A stretch of 64,000 nucleotides of DNA from Enterobacterales bacterium (GTDB lineage: Bacteria; Pseudomonadota; Gammaproteobacteria; Enterobacterales; Kangiellaceae): positions 1 through 64,000 of the forward strand of contig JAUZSK010000027.1 of NCBI GenBank assembly GCA_030949565.1. The letters are read 5' to 3'. Made by a program: the position numbers and the translations under genes. Positions 29,705-41,729 of this stretch are shown piece by piece; within the stretch, counting starts at the first letter, position 1; each line of letters opens with the position of its first letter. The notes beneath the pieces are model-generated. The model had not been told where the DNA came from. It did not search any database and saw only the letters and a list, made by a program, of their open reading frames with translations.

Positions 29705-30172
29705 ATGAGAAATTTTTACTTAATTATACCCCTTACACTCGCATCTCTAATACCCACATCAATGGCCGGAGAAATTTCGTTGTTTGAAGAAATGAAATCG
29801 CTGGATAATGCGCTTTTCGAATCATTTAATCATTGTCAGAACCCTAGCCAATTAAAAAGGCACGCTAGCTTTTTTTCTTCAAACGTTGAGTTTTATCATG
29901 ATAACGGCGGCGTCACTTGGGATCGTGGCACTATGATTAAAAGAACTAAAAAAAATGTATGCGGTCACTATGCTCGCAAACTCGTTGCGGATTAATTTAA
30001 AGCCTATCCCATTAAAAATTTTGGTGCAATTACTCAAGGCATCCACATCTTCTGTAATTCTAATACGGGAAAATGTGAAGGGAAAGCTAATTTTGTAATG
30101 ATTTGGCAGCATATAGACAGTCATTGGCAAGTGACTCGTGTATTGAGTTACGGGCATAGTGAAAACAACTAG
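29705..30172 (+). pseudogene. Secreted SnoaL/NTF2-like protein interrupted by an in-frame stop
   Basis: ORF ends ...RKLVAD* at 29993-29995 but the same frame continues FKAYPIKNFGAITQGIHIFCNSNTGKCEGKANFVMIWQHIDSHWQVTRVLSYGHSENN*. Confidence 0.65.
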
Positions 30173-30182
30173 AATGCTAAAA

Positions 30183-30947
30183 CTATTTTTTAGGATGTTG
30201 AACTATCTGATATTTTAATAGCCAGTAGGTGCCGATGGCTGCCACAATATGTTTCAGCGAGTGGCCGCTGATAAAATGTAGTTCTTGATAAATACTTGCA
30301 TCAAAATATTCTAAAAACTTCGCCAGAACGTAGGCTAAAATTAACATCCAATAACCTCTTGATTGAACCGATTCCTTTGCAAAGAAAATTAAAATAATCG
30401 GTATAAGTATCAAAGGGACAAATTGAACCAGAACATAGAGCCTTAAATCGCCGTGACCTTGTATTTCACCAAACCACCAGTAAAATACAGAGATCCCACC
30501 GCACACTATAAGAGGCAACAACAGAGCTTGACCGACTTTTGATGAAAGGTACTCCCCAATAACCATCGAAAAAAGCGCCATAAATGAAATTGTCATTGGT
30601 AATCGATCCCAAACCAGTGTTAGGTTGCTTGGCTCTAAGTGATAATATGCCGATCCAAAAGCTACCAAGAAAACACCTATATAGAAGATTTGATAAGCTC
30701 TTTTTTCCGCAAATTTATATCCGAGTTTTAATCTAAAAAGGAAGATATAGCTGCCGTAAAATCCAACCACTAAAAATGCCAAATTAGAAATAACATTATA
30801 ATAATTAGCAATCGAATAGAGATTTCGTTGGTCAGCAAAATGATGATAGCTAGAATCTTGGGTGATAGGATCAACAAAGGAATATAAAGCGATTGCACCC
30901 AGCACCACCAGCCAAATCAATAGATAACCTAGTTTTTGCTTAAACAT
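30183..30947 (-). CDS. Ceramidase-like multi-pass membrane protein
   Basis: 254 aa; YYNVISNLAFLVVGFYGSYIF, GSAYYHLEPSNLTLVWDRLPMTI, HFISGHSLKHIVAAIGTYWLL. Confidence 0.65.
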   Translation of the reverse strand: MFKQKLGYLLIWLVVLGAIALYSFVDPITQDSSYHHFADQRNLYSIANYYNVISNLAFLVVGFYGSYIFLFRLKLGYKFAEKRAYQIFYIGVFLVAFGSAYYHLEPSNLTLVWDRLPMTISFMALFSMVIGEYLSSKVGQALLLPLIVCGGISVFYWWFGEIQGHGDLRLYVLVQFVPLILIPIILIFFAKESVQSRGYWMLILAYVLAKFLEYFDASIYQELHFISGHSLKHIVAAIGTYWLLKYQIVQHPKK

Positions 30948-31367
30948 CTGAACACGCCCTTCTTTATTATTTTAATTTAATAGCTTTATTTAAATTATTT
31001 TATAAATCGAAAAATAAAAGACTCATGACTTTTACTGCTAGCTCCTTGTTTAGATACTCCGTTAAAATCCTTATAATAATAGTAGCAAAAAACACCTTTT
31101 GCCACCAACAATTACGATCCCTGAATATCACCCGCTTGCGGTTGCTAGCCATGCACTAGCTATAACAACGCCAAATTGAGTCCGAAGCTAGCCTAAGTAT
31201 ACTCAATCGCAAAATGCGAACTGGTCTATTATTTGCCAAAAACTTAACCTTAGACTCTGGTTTTAATAATCGGCCTACTTTTTCGGTGCTATAATAGATG
31301 GAATATTACCGCTTTAACTTCGTTAAATTATGGTAACATCTGTTAAACGCAAAAATGAGGAACAAAC

Positions 31368-31955
31368 ATGGAATTCTGGATTTTTATTATAGTAGTCGGT
31401 GGCATTATATTTTATCTAGTCGGTGTCTACAACCAACTAGTTACCCTAAAAAATCGATTTAAAAATGCCTTCTCCCAAATCGATGTGCAACTTACAAGAC
31501 GTTATGACTTGATCCCTAATTTAGTCAATACCGCCAAAGGCTATATGAAGCATGAAAAAGAGACCTTACAAGCGGTCATTCAAGCTAGAAATGTCGCGGT
31601 CAACGCCAATAAAGCTGCAGCAGGTAATCCAGGTAATCCAGTCACAATGGAAGAGTTAGCTGCCGCCGAAACCGCTTTAACCGGTTCGCTCGGTAAGCTA
31701 TTTGCATTATCTGAAAGCTACCCTGACTTAAAAGCCAATGAAACCATGTTATCGCTCATGGAAGAACTTACATCGACTGAAAATAAAGTCTCCTTTTCTC
31801 GTCAGTCATTTAACGATAGCGTTATGCAATACAACACTTATCGCGAGCAGTTCCCTAATTCATTTATTGCCGATCGTTATCATTTTGACCCGGCAGAATT
31901 ATTAAAGCTTGCAGAACCTGCGGCCAGACAAGCGATCAAAGTATCCTTTGACTAA
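31368..31955 (+). CDS. lemA: LemA family protein
   Basis: 195 aa; N-terminal TM then YNQLVTLKNRFKNAFSQIDVQLTRRYDLIPNLVNTAKGYMKHEKETL. Confidence 0.92.
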   Translation: MEFWIFIIVVGGIIFYLVGVYNQLVTLKNRFKNAFSQIDVQLTRRYDLIPNLVNTAKGYMKHEKETLQAVIQARNVAVNANKAAAGNPGNPVTMEELAAAETALTGSLGKLFALSESYPDLKANETMLSLMEELTSTENKVSFSRQSFNDSVMQYNTYREQFPNSFIADRYHFDPAELLKLAEPAARQAIKVSFD

Positions 31956-31974
31956 AGTCGTTGGCGGGTAATTC

Positions 31975-33999
31975 ATGGATTTTTTTAAGCTACAGGCTAA
32001 CGCGCGCAAACAAACTAAAAAGCTGGTATTTTATTTAATACTAGCGGTGTTTTTTATTACCGTGGCAATTAATTTTGTTTTCTTTTTGCTTATAGGTCTG
32101 CCTACGTCGATAGCATGGAATCCTATCCTGCTTGGTTTAGTCAACCCTATTGGATTTACATTACCGCTGCTACATTGGGCGTTATTGTATTAACTAGTTT
32201 GTTTCGTAGTTGGCAAATTAATTCCAACCCAGAGGCCATTATTAAAATGGTCAATGCCACGCCTGTTTCTGGCAAAGCCCAGACCCGCCAAGAAAAACAA
32301 TTAGTTAACATTGTAGAAGAAATGGCGCTGGCATCGGGTTTACCTATCCCTGCCACCTATATCATGAAGCAAGAACAAGGCATTAATGCCTTTGTTTCTG
32401 GACTAACCTCTTCCAATGCCATTTTGGTGGTTACACAAGGACTACTAGATAGCCTTAATCGTTCTCAATTACAGGGGGTGATTGGGCACGAATATAGCCA
32501 TATACTCAATGGTGATATGAGGCTTAACTTAAGGCTGATGGGCATCATTGCAGGTATTTTAGTGATCGGGCAAATTGGTCAAACGCTGCTACGTAGCACC
32601 TATCATTCCGGACGTTCACGGTCGAGCAGCAAACGCTCAGGAGGTGGTGGTCTAGTTGCTGTTGCCATCGGTATCTTTGTAGTGGGTTATATCGGTTTGT
32701 TTTTTGGTCGCATCATTAAAGCCGCCGTTTCTCGGCAAAGAGAGTATTTAGCCGACGCTTCTGCCATTCAATTTACCCGCGACAGAGAAGGTATTGCCGG
32801 CGCCCTGTTGTGTATAAGAAATTCATCCTCAGGATCACAGCTTGATTCCGATAAGGCTGAAGAAATGAGCCATATGTGTTTTGGTGCGAGCACCAAAATC
32901 AGCCATTTTTTTTCTGGTATGCTGGCTTCCCACCCACCTTTAGAAGATCGTATTCAAGCGGTTTATCCAGGCTATCTCAGACATCATAAATCGACGGCAG
33001 AGGCATCAACCTCCAACAAAAAAACACATAAACAAGGTCAGCAACAAAATTTTTCATCACCCTTAGCCGAAGGGATTAATCAATTTGCTGAGAGCTTTGG
33101 TTTGGAGGTCAATTTAGCTGGATCGAGTCAATCGGCACCTAGTCCAACAACACCGTCAAGCCATTTAGACAAGGGACACAGCCAGGTATCACAGGCTATG
33201 TCAGAAAATATTGGACAACTAAATCCAGATCACCTGCACAAGGCTGAAGCCTTATTGCAAAAGCTTAACCCAAAGGTCTTACAAAAAGTGCGCGGCGAAG
33301 AAAATAGCAATGATTCAGTGCTTAGTTTAATCATTCTTTTTGCTTTAGCCAACCGCTTATCGCTGCTGCAAGTTGAACATGCTCTTGGCAAACAGGCTTT
33401 ATCTTTTAGCGCTATCCAATTACAGGACATAGAAACTATTTATTCCGATTTTGAAAAACTTAATTTTATCCAGCGCCATGCGCTGTTTAATATTGCGCTG
33501 TCCAAACTAGTTTATTTTTCTAAACAAGATCAGCAAGCCATTTTAAAGGATCTTAAAAAAACTGCTTCCGGCCACCAGCAGTTTAAGTGTGATGGGCTTG
33601 GCCAGTTATGCGGCCATTATGAAACGCCTAGAACAAAGAAAGCCCTATGAAAATGATATCAATAGCTACAGCAAGGTAGCCAAAGAACTCAACCTGGTTT
33701 TTAAGCAGCTACTAACCGATAACGATTATCAAAATTCCAATTGGGATGATGCAGACCAGCATCTACAGCAACTTCTTAAAGGTTTTGGTGTAGCCGTGTC
33801 AAAAGAATCGAAGGCCTTTGAGCCACAAGGTTATCATCGGATCCTCAATAAACTAGCAAGACTTAAACCGATGCTAAAAAAACAACTCATTTTAACCGTA
33901 ACTGATGCCATTCAGGTTGATAATAAAATTGATCGTAATGAATATGCTTATCTAAGAGTACTTTGTGAATACCTTGACTGCCCTATTCCTCTCAATTAA
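31975..33999 (+). CDS. M48-family membrane metallopeptidase, split by two frameshifts
   Basis: ORFs 31975..32193, 32115..33650, 33589..33999; GVIGHEYSHILNGDMRLN (HExxH), SRQREYLADASAIQFTRD. Confidence 0.88.
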
Positions 34000-34010
34000 C
34001 GTCTACCAGC

Positions 34011-34042
34011 AAAGACCGCTAGCATACACCAGCGGTCCTTTC
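34011..34042. terminator. Hairpin between convergent genes
   Basis: AAAGACCGCTAGCATACACCAGCGGTCCTTT. Confidence 0.6.
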
Positions 34043-34050
34043 ATCAAACC

Positions 34051-34662
34051 TTAACTGGCTTCTAAATGAAACTCCAAAGTGACCTGCTGTCCAGGTTGAG
34101 CAACGGGTCTTTCATTGATGACTCTCGGCGAATATTTCCATTTTTTTAACGCCCGACGGGCTTCTCTATCAAAGATCCCACGAGGTTCGGCATTAACCAC
34201 CCGAATATTTTGGGTGGTGCCTAATTCCGTAATATCAAATATTAGGGTAACAAAACCTTCAATCCCATTCATCGCCGCATCTCTAGGATAACGTGGATGA
34301 ATCCTCACTTTTGGGCCTGGCGCACCACTGGTGCCACCCATTAGATTTGGCAAATGCAAGGTTCCAAATTTACCCGCGTCATGCAGTTTAGGCATTTCCC
34401 AACGAACCGCTACGTCAGGTTTGTCTGTCTCAGTCGCAGTCTCGGTCACAACTCTAGGCATTTCTTTGGGTGGTTCTGGCTGTTTTATTATTCTATCTCG
34501 ATCATTTGGTGGATCATCAACGTCTTCAAATATAAAATCGATGGAAGGATTGGCAGGCTGCTCTACAATATTTTGGCTTTTGGGCTTGACTAGATAAGTC
34601 ATACCAACAAAAATTAAAAATGAAAAACTAGCCGCCATCAATAGGGAAATTAGTTTTGACAT
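34051..34662 (-). CDS. Energy transducer TonB-family protein
   Basis: N-terminal TM; Pro-rich DDPPNDRDRIIKQPEPPKEMP; C-terminal PRYPRDAAMNGIEGFVTLIFDITELGTTQNIRVVNAEPRGIFDREARRALKKWKYSP. Confidence 0.88.
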   Translation of the reverse strand: MSKLISLLMAASFSFLIFVGMTYLVKPKSQNIVEQPANPSIDFIFEDVDDPPNDRDRIIKQPEPPKEMPRVVTETATETDKPDVAVRWEMPKLHDAGKFGTLHLPNLMGGTSGAPGPKVRIHPRYPRDAAMNGIEGFVTLIFDITELGTTQNIRVVNAEPRGIFDREARRALKKWKYSPRVINERPVAQPGQQVTLEFHLEAS

Positions 34663-34873
34663 GGTTTTCTCCTTAGGTTGATTGAATCATGGAAAGACGG
34701 ATGACTTTATATACCCAAAATCAATTAAGCTGCAGGATTTCAGAGCTGCTTGAATGATTATGGGAATATTTATCAGATTCGCACAATGCAAAACCTATAA
34801 ATATCATTTGTCTTTCACCTATTACAAACGTAACACAATGGAGAAAAGGGTTAATCGATTGAAGCAATTTAGA

Positions 34874-35947
34874 TTAAAATTTTTGCTGAGTAAGATAGTC
34901 GGTTTTAATCAGCTGATTAAACCGCTGAATTAACCTGTCTTTATAATAACTATCCTTATGTGCATTAATGCTTTTAACCGCGCTAAAAAGCCTCTGTTTA
35001 TAGTCAATGCCATTGGTTTTAACGATGTTATAGGAGAAATCAAAGGCCAGCCTTACCACTTGCGCTGCTGGTAAAATTTGACTTGCGGCTAAGCCATTTG
35101 GCAAACCTGAGCCATCATGACATTCCATTGCTTGAATGCAGAGTTCAGAAGCATTCGACCAGCCGGCCATACGGGATAAAATTCCGGATGCCATGATGCA
35201 CTGTTGTACGTTTAGTTCAGAGAAATCAGACTGAGAAACATTTTTTCTAGACAAATATAAAAAAATAATCGCCGCTTTTAACTGATCAGGATCGGCTTGA
35301 TTAGTTAGCATTTGGTTTAGTTTTTGTGCAATCGCCAAGCAAATAGGATAGAAATCTTGGCAAGAATCATTTTGTTGACGACCACTCGAAATAAATTCAA
35401 AAAACTCAATATCGGTGGCATCCATAAAACTAAAAGCATGCCCAGAGTCACCTTGTTGAACAATTAAACTGGTGCTGAAATGCCCAGCATCAATGGCCGC
35501 TATCGCCTTTTTTGCCAGCGACTCCCGTTCTTTATTATCGGCTTGTAATAATTGGGTAATCAAGTGTTTACATTGATCTAAAATCTCACCATCTGCATGA
35601 GTCGTTTCAATCAATTGTTTAAGTTGAACGCGAATTAACACCACTATTTTTTCAGCAAATTGTCCATAAACTGCATGGTAATCGATGTTTCCCGAACGAA
35701 TTTCAGAAAAGAAATCTTCCAGTTGGTGCATGGATTCCACAAACTGGCCTAAAAAGACCATGTTGCAATTGCCTTTAACCGTGTGAATAGCACGGAACAT
35801 CCGGTCAATAACCTCACTGTCTACAGTTTGATCGAGTTCCTGCGCGCACAGCATGACATCATCCACTGCGGATGATATATCTTCATAGAACTCTTGTTTT
35901 ACATCACTTTCGAGCTCTGTAAATGCTTCACAAGCAATTTGGTTCAT
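34874..35947 (-). CDS. HPt-domain plus HD-type signalling protein
   Basis: N-term MFRAIHTVKGNCNMVFLGQFVESMHQLEDFF is an HPt phosphoacceptor motif; C-term CIQAMECHDGSGLPNGLAASQILPAAQVVRLAFDFSY resembles HD-GYP. Confidence 0.72.
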   Translation of the reverse strand: MNQIACEAFTELESDVKQEFYEDISSAVDDVMLCAQELDQTVDSEVIDRMFRAIHTVKGNCNMVFLGQFVESMHQLEDFFSEIRSGNIDYHAVYGQFAEKIVVLIRVQLKQLIETTHADGEILDQCKHLITQLLQADNKERESLAKKAIAAIDAGHFSTSLIVQQGDSGHAFSFMDATDIEFFEFISSGRQQNDSCQDFYPICLAIAQKLNQMLTNQADPDQLKAAIIFLYLSRKNVSQSDFSELNVQQCIMASGILSRMAGWSNASELCIQAMECHDGSGLPNGLAASQILPAAQVVRLAFDFSYNIVKTNGIDYKQRLFSAVKSINAHKDSYYKDRLIQRFNQLIKTDYLTQQKF

Positions 35948-36033
35948 TTACATACCTTTCACTTAATCCATTAATTTTATTATTTTGTTTCTATAAGTAT
36001 GGCAAAGAAATCCTCTCTTTGTGAGATATTCCA

Positions 36034-36063
36034 AAAAAAAGAGCCTAATCGGCTCTTTTTTTA
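36034..36063 (-). terminator. Rho-independent terminator downstream of hppA
   Basis: AAAAAAAAGAGCCTAATCGGCTCTTTTTTTAT. Confidence 0.75.
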
Positions 36064-36176
36064 TCGACAAGATACAAACCAGCACCTTAAACAAAATGCT
36101 TAACGGCTTTGAAACAACATCGGAAGCACTGGCTTCCAATGTTTTTATTCAATCCATAAGCCTATAACAATCTTAA

Positions 36177-38198
36177 TTAGAAAGTTAATAGAGGCGCAAT
36201 AACTAGGCTTACGATAGCCATAACGTTGATTAAGATGTTCATTGCAGGACCCGAGGTATCTTTAAAAGGGTCACCAACAGTATCACCAACAACCACAGCG
36301 GCGTGAGTATCAGATCCCTTTCCACCAAAATTGCCTTTTTCAACGTGCTTTTTAGCGTTGTCCCATGCACCACCAGCATTCGCCATCATTAGCGCCATTA
36401 ACACACAAGTAATCAATGCGCCGGATAACATACCACCTAAAGCGGCTGCACCTAGTGTGAAACCAACCACGGCAGGAGCGGCAATAGCCAAAGCGCCAGG
36501 AAGCATCATCTTACGTAACGCCGCTTGAGTTGCGATATCAATGCATTTTGCACTATCAGGTTCAGCGGTACCTTCCATCAAACCAGGAATTTCCTTAAAC
36601 TGGCGACGAATTTCTTTAATCATATCAAAGGCTGCTGTTCCAACCGCTCGCATGGTAATAGCCGAGACTAAGAATGGGAAAATACCACCAATAAACATTC
36701 CCATAAGCACCAAAGGATCGCTTATTTCAAGAGAGAAACCATGAATAGAAACCGATACAATTTCGATGTAGGCAGCAATAATCGCTAAAGCAGCAAGTCC
36801 TGCAGCACCTATTGCAAAACCTTTACCAATTGCAGCGGTAGTATTACCCACCTCATCTAAACCATCAGTAATTTTACGAACCTCTTCACCTAAACCAGCC
36901 ATTTCAGCGATCCCACCAGCATTATCGGCTACCGGGCCGTAAGCATCAATCGCCATCGTAATACCGACTGTGGCTAGCATGCCAACGGCGGCGATACCAA
37001 CACCATAAACGCCTGCATCACCAAGTAGCTGGGCACTTGCCCAAATAATGGCAGCGATAGTGAGAACTGGAACCACAACTGATTCCATGCCTAGAGCTAA
37101 ACCGCTAATCATAACAGTCGCAGGACCAGTTTCGCCTTCACGAGCTAAATCTCGAACCGGCTTGCCACCCGTATAATATTCGGTTACCAGTCCGATGATG
37201 CTTCCACCAACCGCTCCGACAATGACACAGTACCAAATATTGATATTCAGCCCCATACCGGCAACAATGAAATGAGCAACGATAATCAATAATATAGTCG
37301 CTCCCAAGGTTCCGCTACGCAAAGCTTTGGCTGGGTTCATTGAGGATAGGATTTTTACTAAAATAATTCCCAAAATCGAACAAATAAGTCCGGCAGACGC
37401 TAAAATAAGTGGCAACATCATTAGTTGCTCTTTACCAACCTCAGACAAACTATTAACCGTGGCTAAACTCATAGTAGAAGCAATTGCAATAGTCGCAATC
37501 ATGGCACCACAATAGGATTCAAAGATATCCGAGCCCATACCAGCAACATCACCTACGTTATCACCGACATTATCCGCGATAACCCCAGGGTTACGTGGGT
37601 CATCTTCTGGGATACCGGCTTCAAGCTTACCGACCAAATCAGCGCCGACATCAGCGCTTTTAGTAAAAATACCGCCACCAACTCGCGAGAATAAGGCGAC
37701 CGTTGAACCACCCATACCAAAACCATGAATGGCTTCTGCATGCTCTGCACCGAAGAAGTAATACAAACCGCCTAATCCGAGTAAGCCCATGGAGGCCACA
37801 GCAAGTCCCATCACCGATCCACCGTAAAAGGCAACTGTTAGAGCCTTAGACTCACCTTTTTCCGCCGCGGCAACCGTTGTTCTCACATTGGCTTTAGTCG
37901 CTGTTAGCATGCCAATATAGCCTGCGATAGCCGAACTAGCTGCACCGATAACAAATGCACCGGAAGTATGCCAAGATTCAAACCCCACATATAAAAGTAT
38001 GGTTATAACCACTAAAAAAGCAGACAGCAGAGTGTATTCACGACGCATAAAGACCATTGCACCATCATGAATATCAGCCGCTATTTTAGCCGTTTTACCC
38101 TCGCCTCCCGGGTATCTTTGAATTAGAACGTAAATGAAAAGAGCTACGATGAGCCCCACAACACCAAAAATTGGCGGTAATTGAATCAAATCAATCAT
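36177..38198 (-). CDS. hppA: Membrane ion-translocating pyrophosphatase, K+-dependent type by motif
   Basis: 673 aa; [61 protein letters not shown] (Ala at the K+-determining position). Confidence 0.95.
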   Translation of the reverse strand: MIDLIQLPPIFGVVGLIVALFIYVLIQRYPGGEGKTAKIAADIHDGAMVFMRREYTLLSAFLVVITILLYVGFESWHTSGAFVIGAASSAIAGYIGMLTATKANVRTTVAAAEKGESKALTVAFYGGSVMGLAVASMGLLGLGGLYYFFGAEHAEAIHGFGMGGSTVALFSRVGGGIFTKSADVGADLVGKLEAGIPEDDPRNPGVIADNVGDNVGDVAGMGSDIFESYCGAMIATIAIASTMSLATVNSLSEVGKEQLMMLPLILASAGLICSILGIILVKILSSMNPAKALRSGTLGATILLIIVAHFIVAGMGLNINIWYCVIVGAVGGSIIGLVTEYYTGGKPVRDLAREGETGPATVMISGLALGMESVVVPVLTIAAIIWASAQLLGDAGVYGVGIAAVGMLATVGITMAIDAYGPVADNAGGIAEMAGLGEEVRKITDGLDEVGNTTAAIGKGFAIGAAGLAALAIIAAYIEIVSVSIHGFSLEISDPLVLMGMFIGGIFPFLVSAITMRAVGTAAFDMIKEIRRQFKEIPGLMEGTAEPDSAKCIDIATQAALRKMMLPGALAIAAPAVVGFTLGAAALGGMLSGALITCVLMALMMANAGGAWDNAKKHVEKGNFGGKGSDTHAAVVVGDTVGDPFKDTSGPAMNILINVMAIVSLVIAPLLTF

Positions 38199-38555
38199 AC
38201 TTCCCTCTCATATTTAAAATTATTATAATGAGCGTAAATATCTCATTATCTGAATATTTAGCGAATTTTTCTGGACTAATAGTCGCACTACCTTTATAAA
38301 CTTTATCCAACTAAATCCACCTCTACGTCTTACAATAAAAGGGCTTTAGCACCAATGAAAAGTAATATTTAAGGTCCACTACTCAAAACCAAGACCCTGT
38401 ATAACAATTATTAGGATTAAGAACAATCGGCCAGAAAAAAATATTTTAACATACTGATAGATCAACGAGTTATTTTATTTAACCTGAGTGTTTATTTTGC
38501 ACTGCACTATGGCTATAATACGCGGCCAAATGAGCCATCGAGTCAACCCAAACCC

Positions 38556-39104
38556 ATGAGTTTAAATAAAGTCCCTGCCGGTAACGATTTACCGGAAGAA
38601 ATCAACGTCGTTATTGAAATTCCTGCCCATGCTGATCCGGTAAAATATGAGGTTGATAAAGCTTCCGGTGCTATTTTTGTGGACCGTTTTATGTCAACCT
38701 GTATGCATTATCCCACTAACTACGGTTATGTTCCGCATACCTTGTCCGACGATGGTGACCCTGTTGATGTATTAGTACCGACTCCTTTTCCATTATTAGC
38801 AGGTAGCGTCATCACTTGTCGCCCCATTGGCGTGCTGATGATGACGGATGAGTCAGGTATTGATGCCAAGATTTTAGCCGTACCCTTGCGTAAATTGTCC
38901 CCTATCTACCAAGGGATTAAAGAGACTAGCGATATGCCAGAGCTTTTACTCAACCAGATTCAACACTTTTTTGAGCATTATAAAGATTTAGAAGCAGGAA
39001 AATGGGTACGAATCGATGGTTGGAAAGACGCCAGCACGGCAAAGCAAGAAATATTAGATAGTGTTTCTCGCTACGAAAATGCCTCAGACAAACCGGCATT
39101 CTAA
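38556..39104 (+). CDS. ppa: Soluble inorganic pyrophosphatase (class I)
   Basis: 182 aa; [39 protein letters not shown]. Confidence 0.95.
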   Translation: MSLNKVPAGNDLPEEINVVIEIPAHADPVKYEVDKASGAIFVDRFMSTCMHYPTNYGYVPHTLSDDGDPVDVLVPTPFPLLAGSVITCRPIGVLMMTDESGIDAKILAVPLRKLSPIYQGIKETSDMPELLLNQIQHFFEHYKDLEAGKWVRIDGWKDASTAKQEILDSVSRYENASDKPAF

Positions 39105-39115
39105 CCAACAAATTA

Positions 39116-40033
39116 CTACTTTCTGTTGACCATGAGTTTACCATTTTGCGTGATCATATGAATTTTACCCTTGGAATTACCCACCGAATAAATAAGCTTT
39201 TCATCACCCACCATTCCGCTAGTGGGTTTATCCTTGGTGAATTGATTCAAAATATCACCGCCGGGACCAGTCTCCAACCATATCCGAGCATTTAGATCAT
39301 CACTCGCAAAGTAGCTAGTATCACCGGTAGAGTTACTAATCGATATTTCCCCATTGTTAGCGAGCGGTCCGCGCAGATTAATATTGCCACTGATATTTGA
39401 AATTTTACAAAATGTTATTAGATTCAATGCAATATCAATATTGGAGTAGACGCTTTTCACAAATAATTTTGATGACTGGCCTTTTACGATTATTTTACCG
39501 CTTACACTATCAATATCCACTGTGGCATTGATGTCAATTAAATTGATATTAGTGCCGACGCTTGAAATATTAACACTCTTTTTAATTTTTTTAGCAACCA
39601 GCGTCCCACTGTCTAAACTGAGCACAATACCTCCATTGATTTCTGAAATATTGATACTTCCGGTAACCGCTGTTATTTGAACCAATAACTCTTTTGGCAC
39701 TCGAATCGTCAGCTTAGAACTTTTACCTGAAGCAATATAGCTATCTTTTTCAAGCAAAGTGATAGTGATGCGAATGGTTTTCCCTTCTTTTTTAAGCTCT
39801 AAATGTTTTGCTTTATCATCCAACTCGCCTTTAATTTGAATTTTATTTTGATCCCAACCAATTACGCTTATGTTGCCCCGTTGATAGTTGATTTTAATAC
39901 TAGATTCACCTTCGAGGGCTAGACTTTTGTTGATTTTTTCTCCTGCAATTAGAGATCGAGAGGCTAGTGCTAAAACCATCATCCCGATAAATGCACCAAT
40001 ATAGTTTTTTTTGTTGACTCTAACCATTTGCAA
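39116..40033 (-). CDS. DUF4097-type beta-helical repeat protein
   Basis: Signal-anchored; SIKINYQRGNISVIGWDQNKIQIKGELDDKAKHLELKKEGKTIRI... with repeating GNI/GSI strands. Confidence 0.65.
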   Translation of the reverse strand: MQMVRVNKKNYIGAFIGMMVLALASRSLIAGEKINKSLALEGESSIKINYQRGNISVIGWDQNKIQIKGELDDKAKHLELKKEGKTIRITITLLEKDSYIASGKSSKLTIRVPKELLVQITAVTGSINISEINGGIVLSLDSGTLVAKKIKKSVNISSVGTNINLIDINATVDIDSVSGKIIVKGQSSKLFVKSVYSNIDIALNLITFCKISNISGNINLRGPLANNGEISISNSTGDTSYFASDDLNARIWLETGPGGDILNQFTKDKPTSGMVGDEKLIYSVGNSKGKIHMITQNGKLMVNRK

Positions 40034-41110
40034 CTATCCTTTGGTTAGCAATTCGCGCAAATCAATTAATCCCGCATTAGCTCGACTAATATAATTAGCC
40101 ATGACTAGCGAATGATTAGCCAATAATCCAAAACCACTACCATTTAAAATCACTGGGCTCCAAACATTGGCTTGCGACGCTTCCAGCTCTCTGATGACTT
40201 GAGCCAAGCTGGCTGATGCATTTTTTTTCTTTAACACTTGTTCAAAATCAACTTGCGCGGCTTTTAACAAATGAATCAGCGCCCAACAGGAGCCTCTGGC
40301 TTCATAAAAAGTATTATCAATTTGCAACCAAGGCGTTTTCACTCTTAAACTTGAATGGGTTTGGGTGGATTGAGTCGCTACGCTGTCACCCGCTAAGTCG
40401 GTATTCTCACGTTCCTGCGCAACGGAGGCTGACAGTCTTTGCGAAAGGCCGCCAAGTCGCTTGTTAACTGTTTCTAGCCAAGTGTTGAGGTTGTCGGCCC
40501 GCGCAAAAAATTGAACATTCGGTTTATCAGAACGGGATAAGTCTTGTCTAAAATTAGCTAGTTTTTCAACCGCCTGTTTGTACTTACTTTCCGCTGACGG
40601 TAAAATCCATTTGGCATGGTCATTATTAAATAAGGGTTCAGACTGTTTAAGGTCCACATTTTCTAATGATTGCGATTGAGAACGACTCATATCATTTCTG
40701 AGTGAAGAAACAATATCTCTCACCTGCACCAAAACGCCAAACTCCCAAGATGGCATATTATCTAAAAAGACGGAAGGCGGTAAAATGTCATTGCTTAGGT
40801 AGCCACCATTTTTTTCTAACAGTGTTGTGGCAACTTTTTCTGTGGTTGCTAGAAGGGTATAACCAACAATGAGTTTTTTATCGCTTGAAGCGTTACTAAC
40901 CCGATAAGCATTGCTATCTTTAACATCAAAAAGATCGGGCTCAACACTCCAATAAACGCCCAATAAATAGAATGCAAAGAATAAAAATAGACAAACAAAC
41001 ACAATGCGTTTACCAAGCGAGTTTTCATCGATAGCTTGCGCTGCATTCAGCTCGATCTTTGGCTCTTCAATGGTGTCGGCTTGTGAATCTTTTTTCCCAA
41101 ATTTCCACAT
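40034..41110 (-). CDS. DUF2333 family protein
   Basis: 358 aa with N-terminal TM; NGGYLSNDILPPSVFLDNMPSWEFGVLVQVRDIVSSLRNDMSRSQSQS. Confidence 0.75.
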   Translation of the reverse strand: MWKFGKKDSQADTIEEPKIELNAAQAIDENSLGKRIVFVCLFLFFAFYLLGVYWSVEPDLFDVKDSNAYRVSNASSDKKLIVGYTLLATTEKVATTLLEKNGGYLSNDILPPSVFLDNMPSWEFGVLVQVRDIVSSLRNDMSRSQSQSLENVDLKQSEPLFNNDHAKWILPSAESKYKQAVEKLANFRQDLSRSDKPNVQFFARADNLNTWLETVNKRLGGLSQRLSASVAQERENTDLAGDSVATQSTQTHSSLRVKTPWLQIDNTFYEARGSCWALIHLLKAAQVDFEQVLKKKNASASLAQVIRELEASQANVWSPVILNGSGFGLLANHSLVMANYISRANAGLIDLRELLTKG

Positions 41111-41183
41111 GGAAATCTCCCTATAAAATTACTAAAATAAATTAATCAGCAAGGTTTCTAACAAGCTTAGTTTCATGGCTTTC

Positions 41184-41729
41184 TCAATCAGACTTGGCCG
41201 TTCGTACATTGACTTTAACAACCAATGTTTCACCATCAATCAAAAGCGAGATCAAAAATGATTGACCCATTTTATCCCGATTTAATCCCATCATCATAAT
41301 ATGTAGACCACCGGGCTTAAATTCAAGGCTAGCACCCGCTTTAATATCTAATGCCATCATGTGTTTCATCTTAGATACACCCTGGGATACAAGAGTTTTA
41401 TGCATCATAATATGCCGCGCAACTGGCGATGTAATTTTGCTTAACCTAACGCTCTTTTTGGAGTGATTTTCTAGCGTTAGATAAACCGCTGCAACATTAC
41501 TAACCGGCGAAACTTCCGGCATATAAGCATCGACAACTAAAACCTCTGAAGATTCGTTTGATTCTACCAACTTGTCGACCAAGTCAACTTGTTTGGCGCT
41601 AAGCGAGCTGCTAGTACAAAAAACAATCAATGACAAAAACCCTAGCGGATGTTTAATCAATATCTTCAACGCGCGTTGGTTTTTATGGTGATAAAATTTT
41701 ATGAGCTGAGTCATGGTCCAAAAAATCAC
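41184..41729 (-). CDS. Periplasmic copper chaperone PCu(A)C-like protein
   Basis: VARHIMMHKTLVSQGVSKMKHMMALDIKAGASLEFKPGGLHIMMMGL (H/M copper-ligand pattern). Confidence 0.85.
   Translation of the reverse strand: MIFWTMTQLIKFYHHKNQRALKILIKHPLGFLSLIVFCTSSSLSAKQVDLVDKLVESNESSEVLVVDAYMPEVSPVSNVAAVYLTLENHSKKSVRLSKITSPVARHIMMHKTLVSQGVSKMKHMMALDIKAGASLEFKPGGLHIMMMGLNRDKMGQSFLISLLIDGETLVVKVNVRTAKSD

Noticed and set aside
36331-37515. Plus-strand ORFs antisense to hppA and other small antisense ORFs (e.g. 45153..45410, 42319..42531, 17065..17310)
   Set aside because: They overlap strongly supported conserved genes and show only complementary-strand composition.
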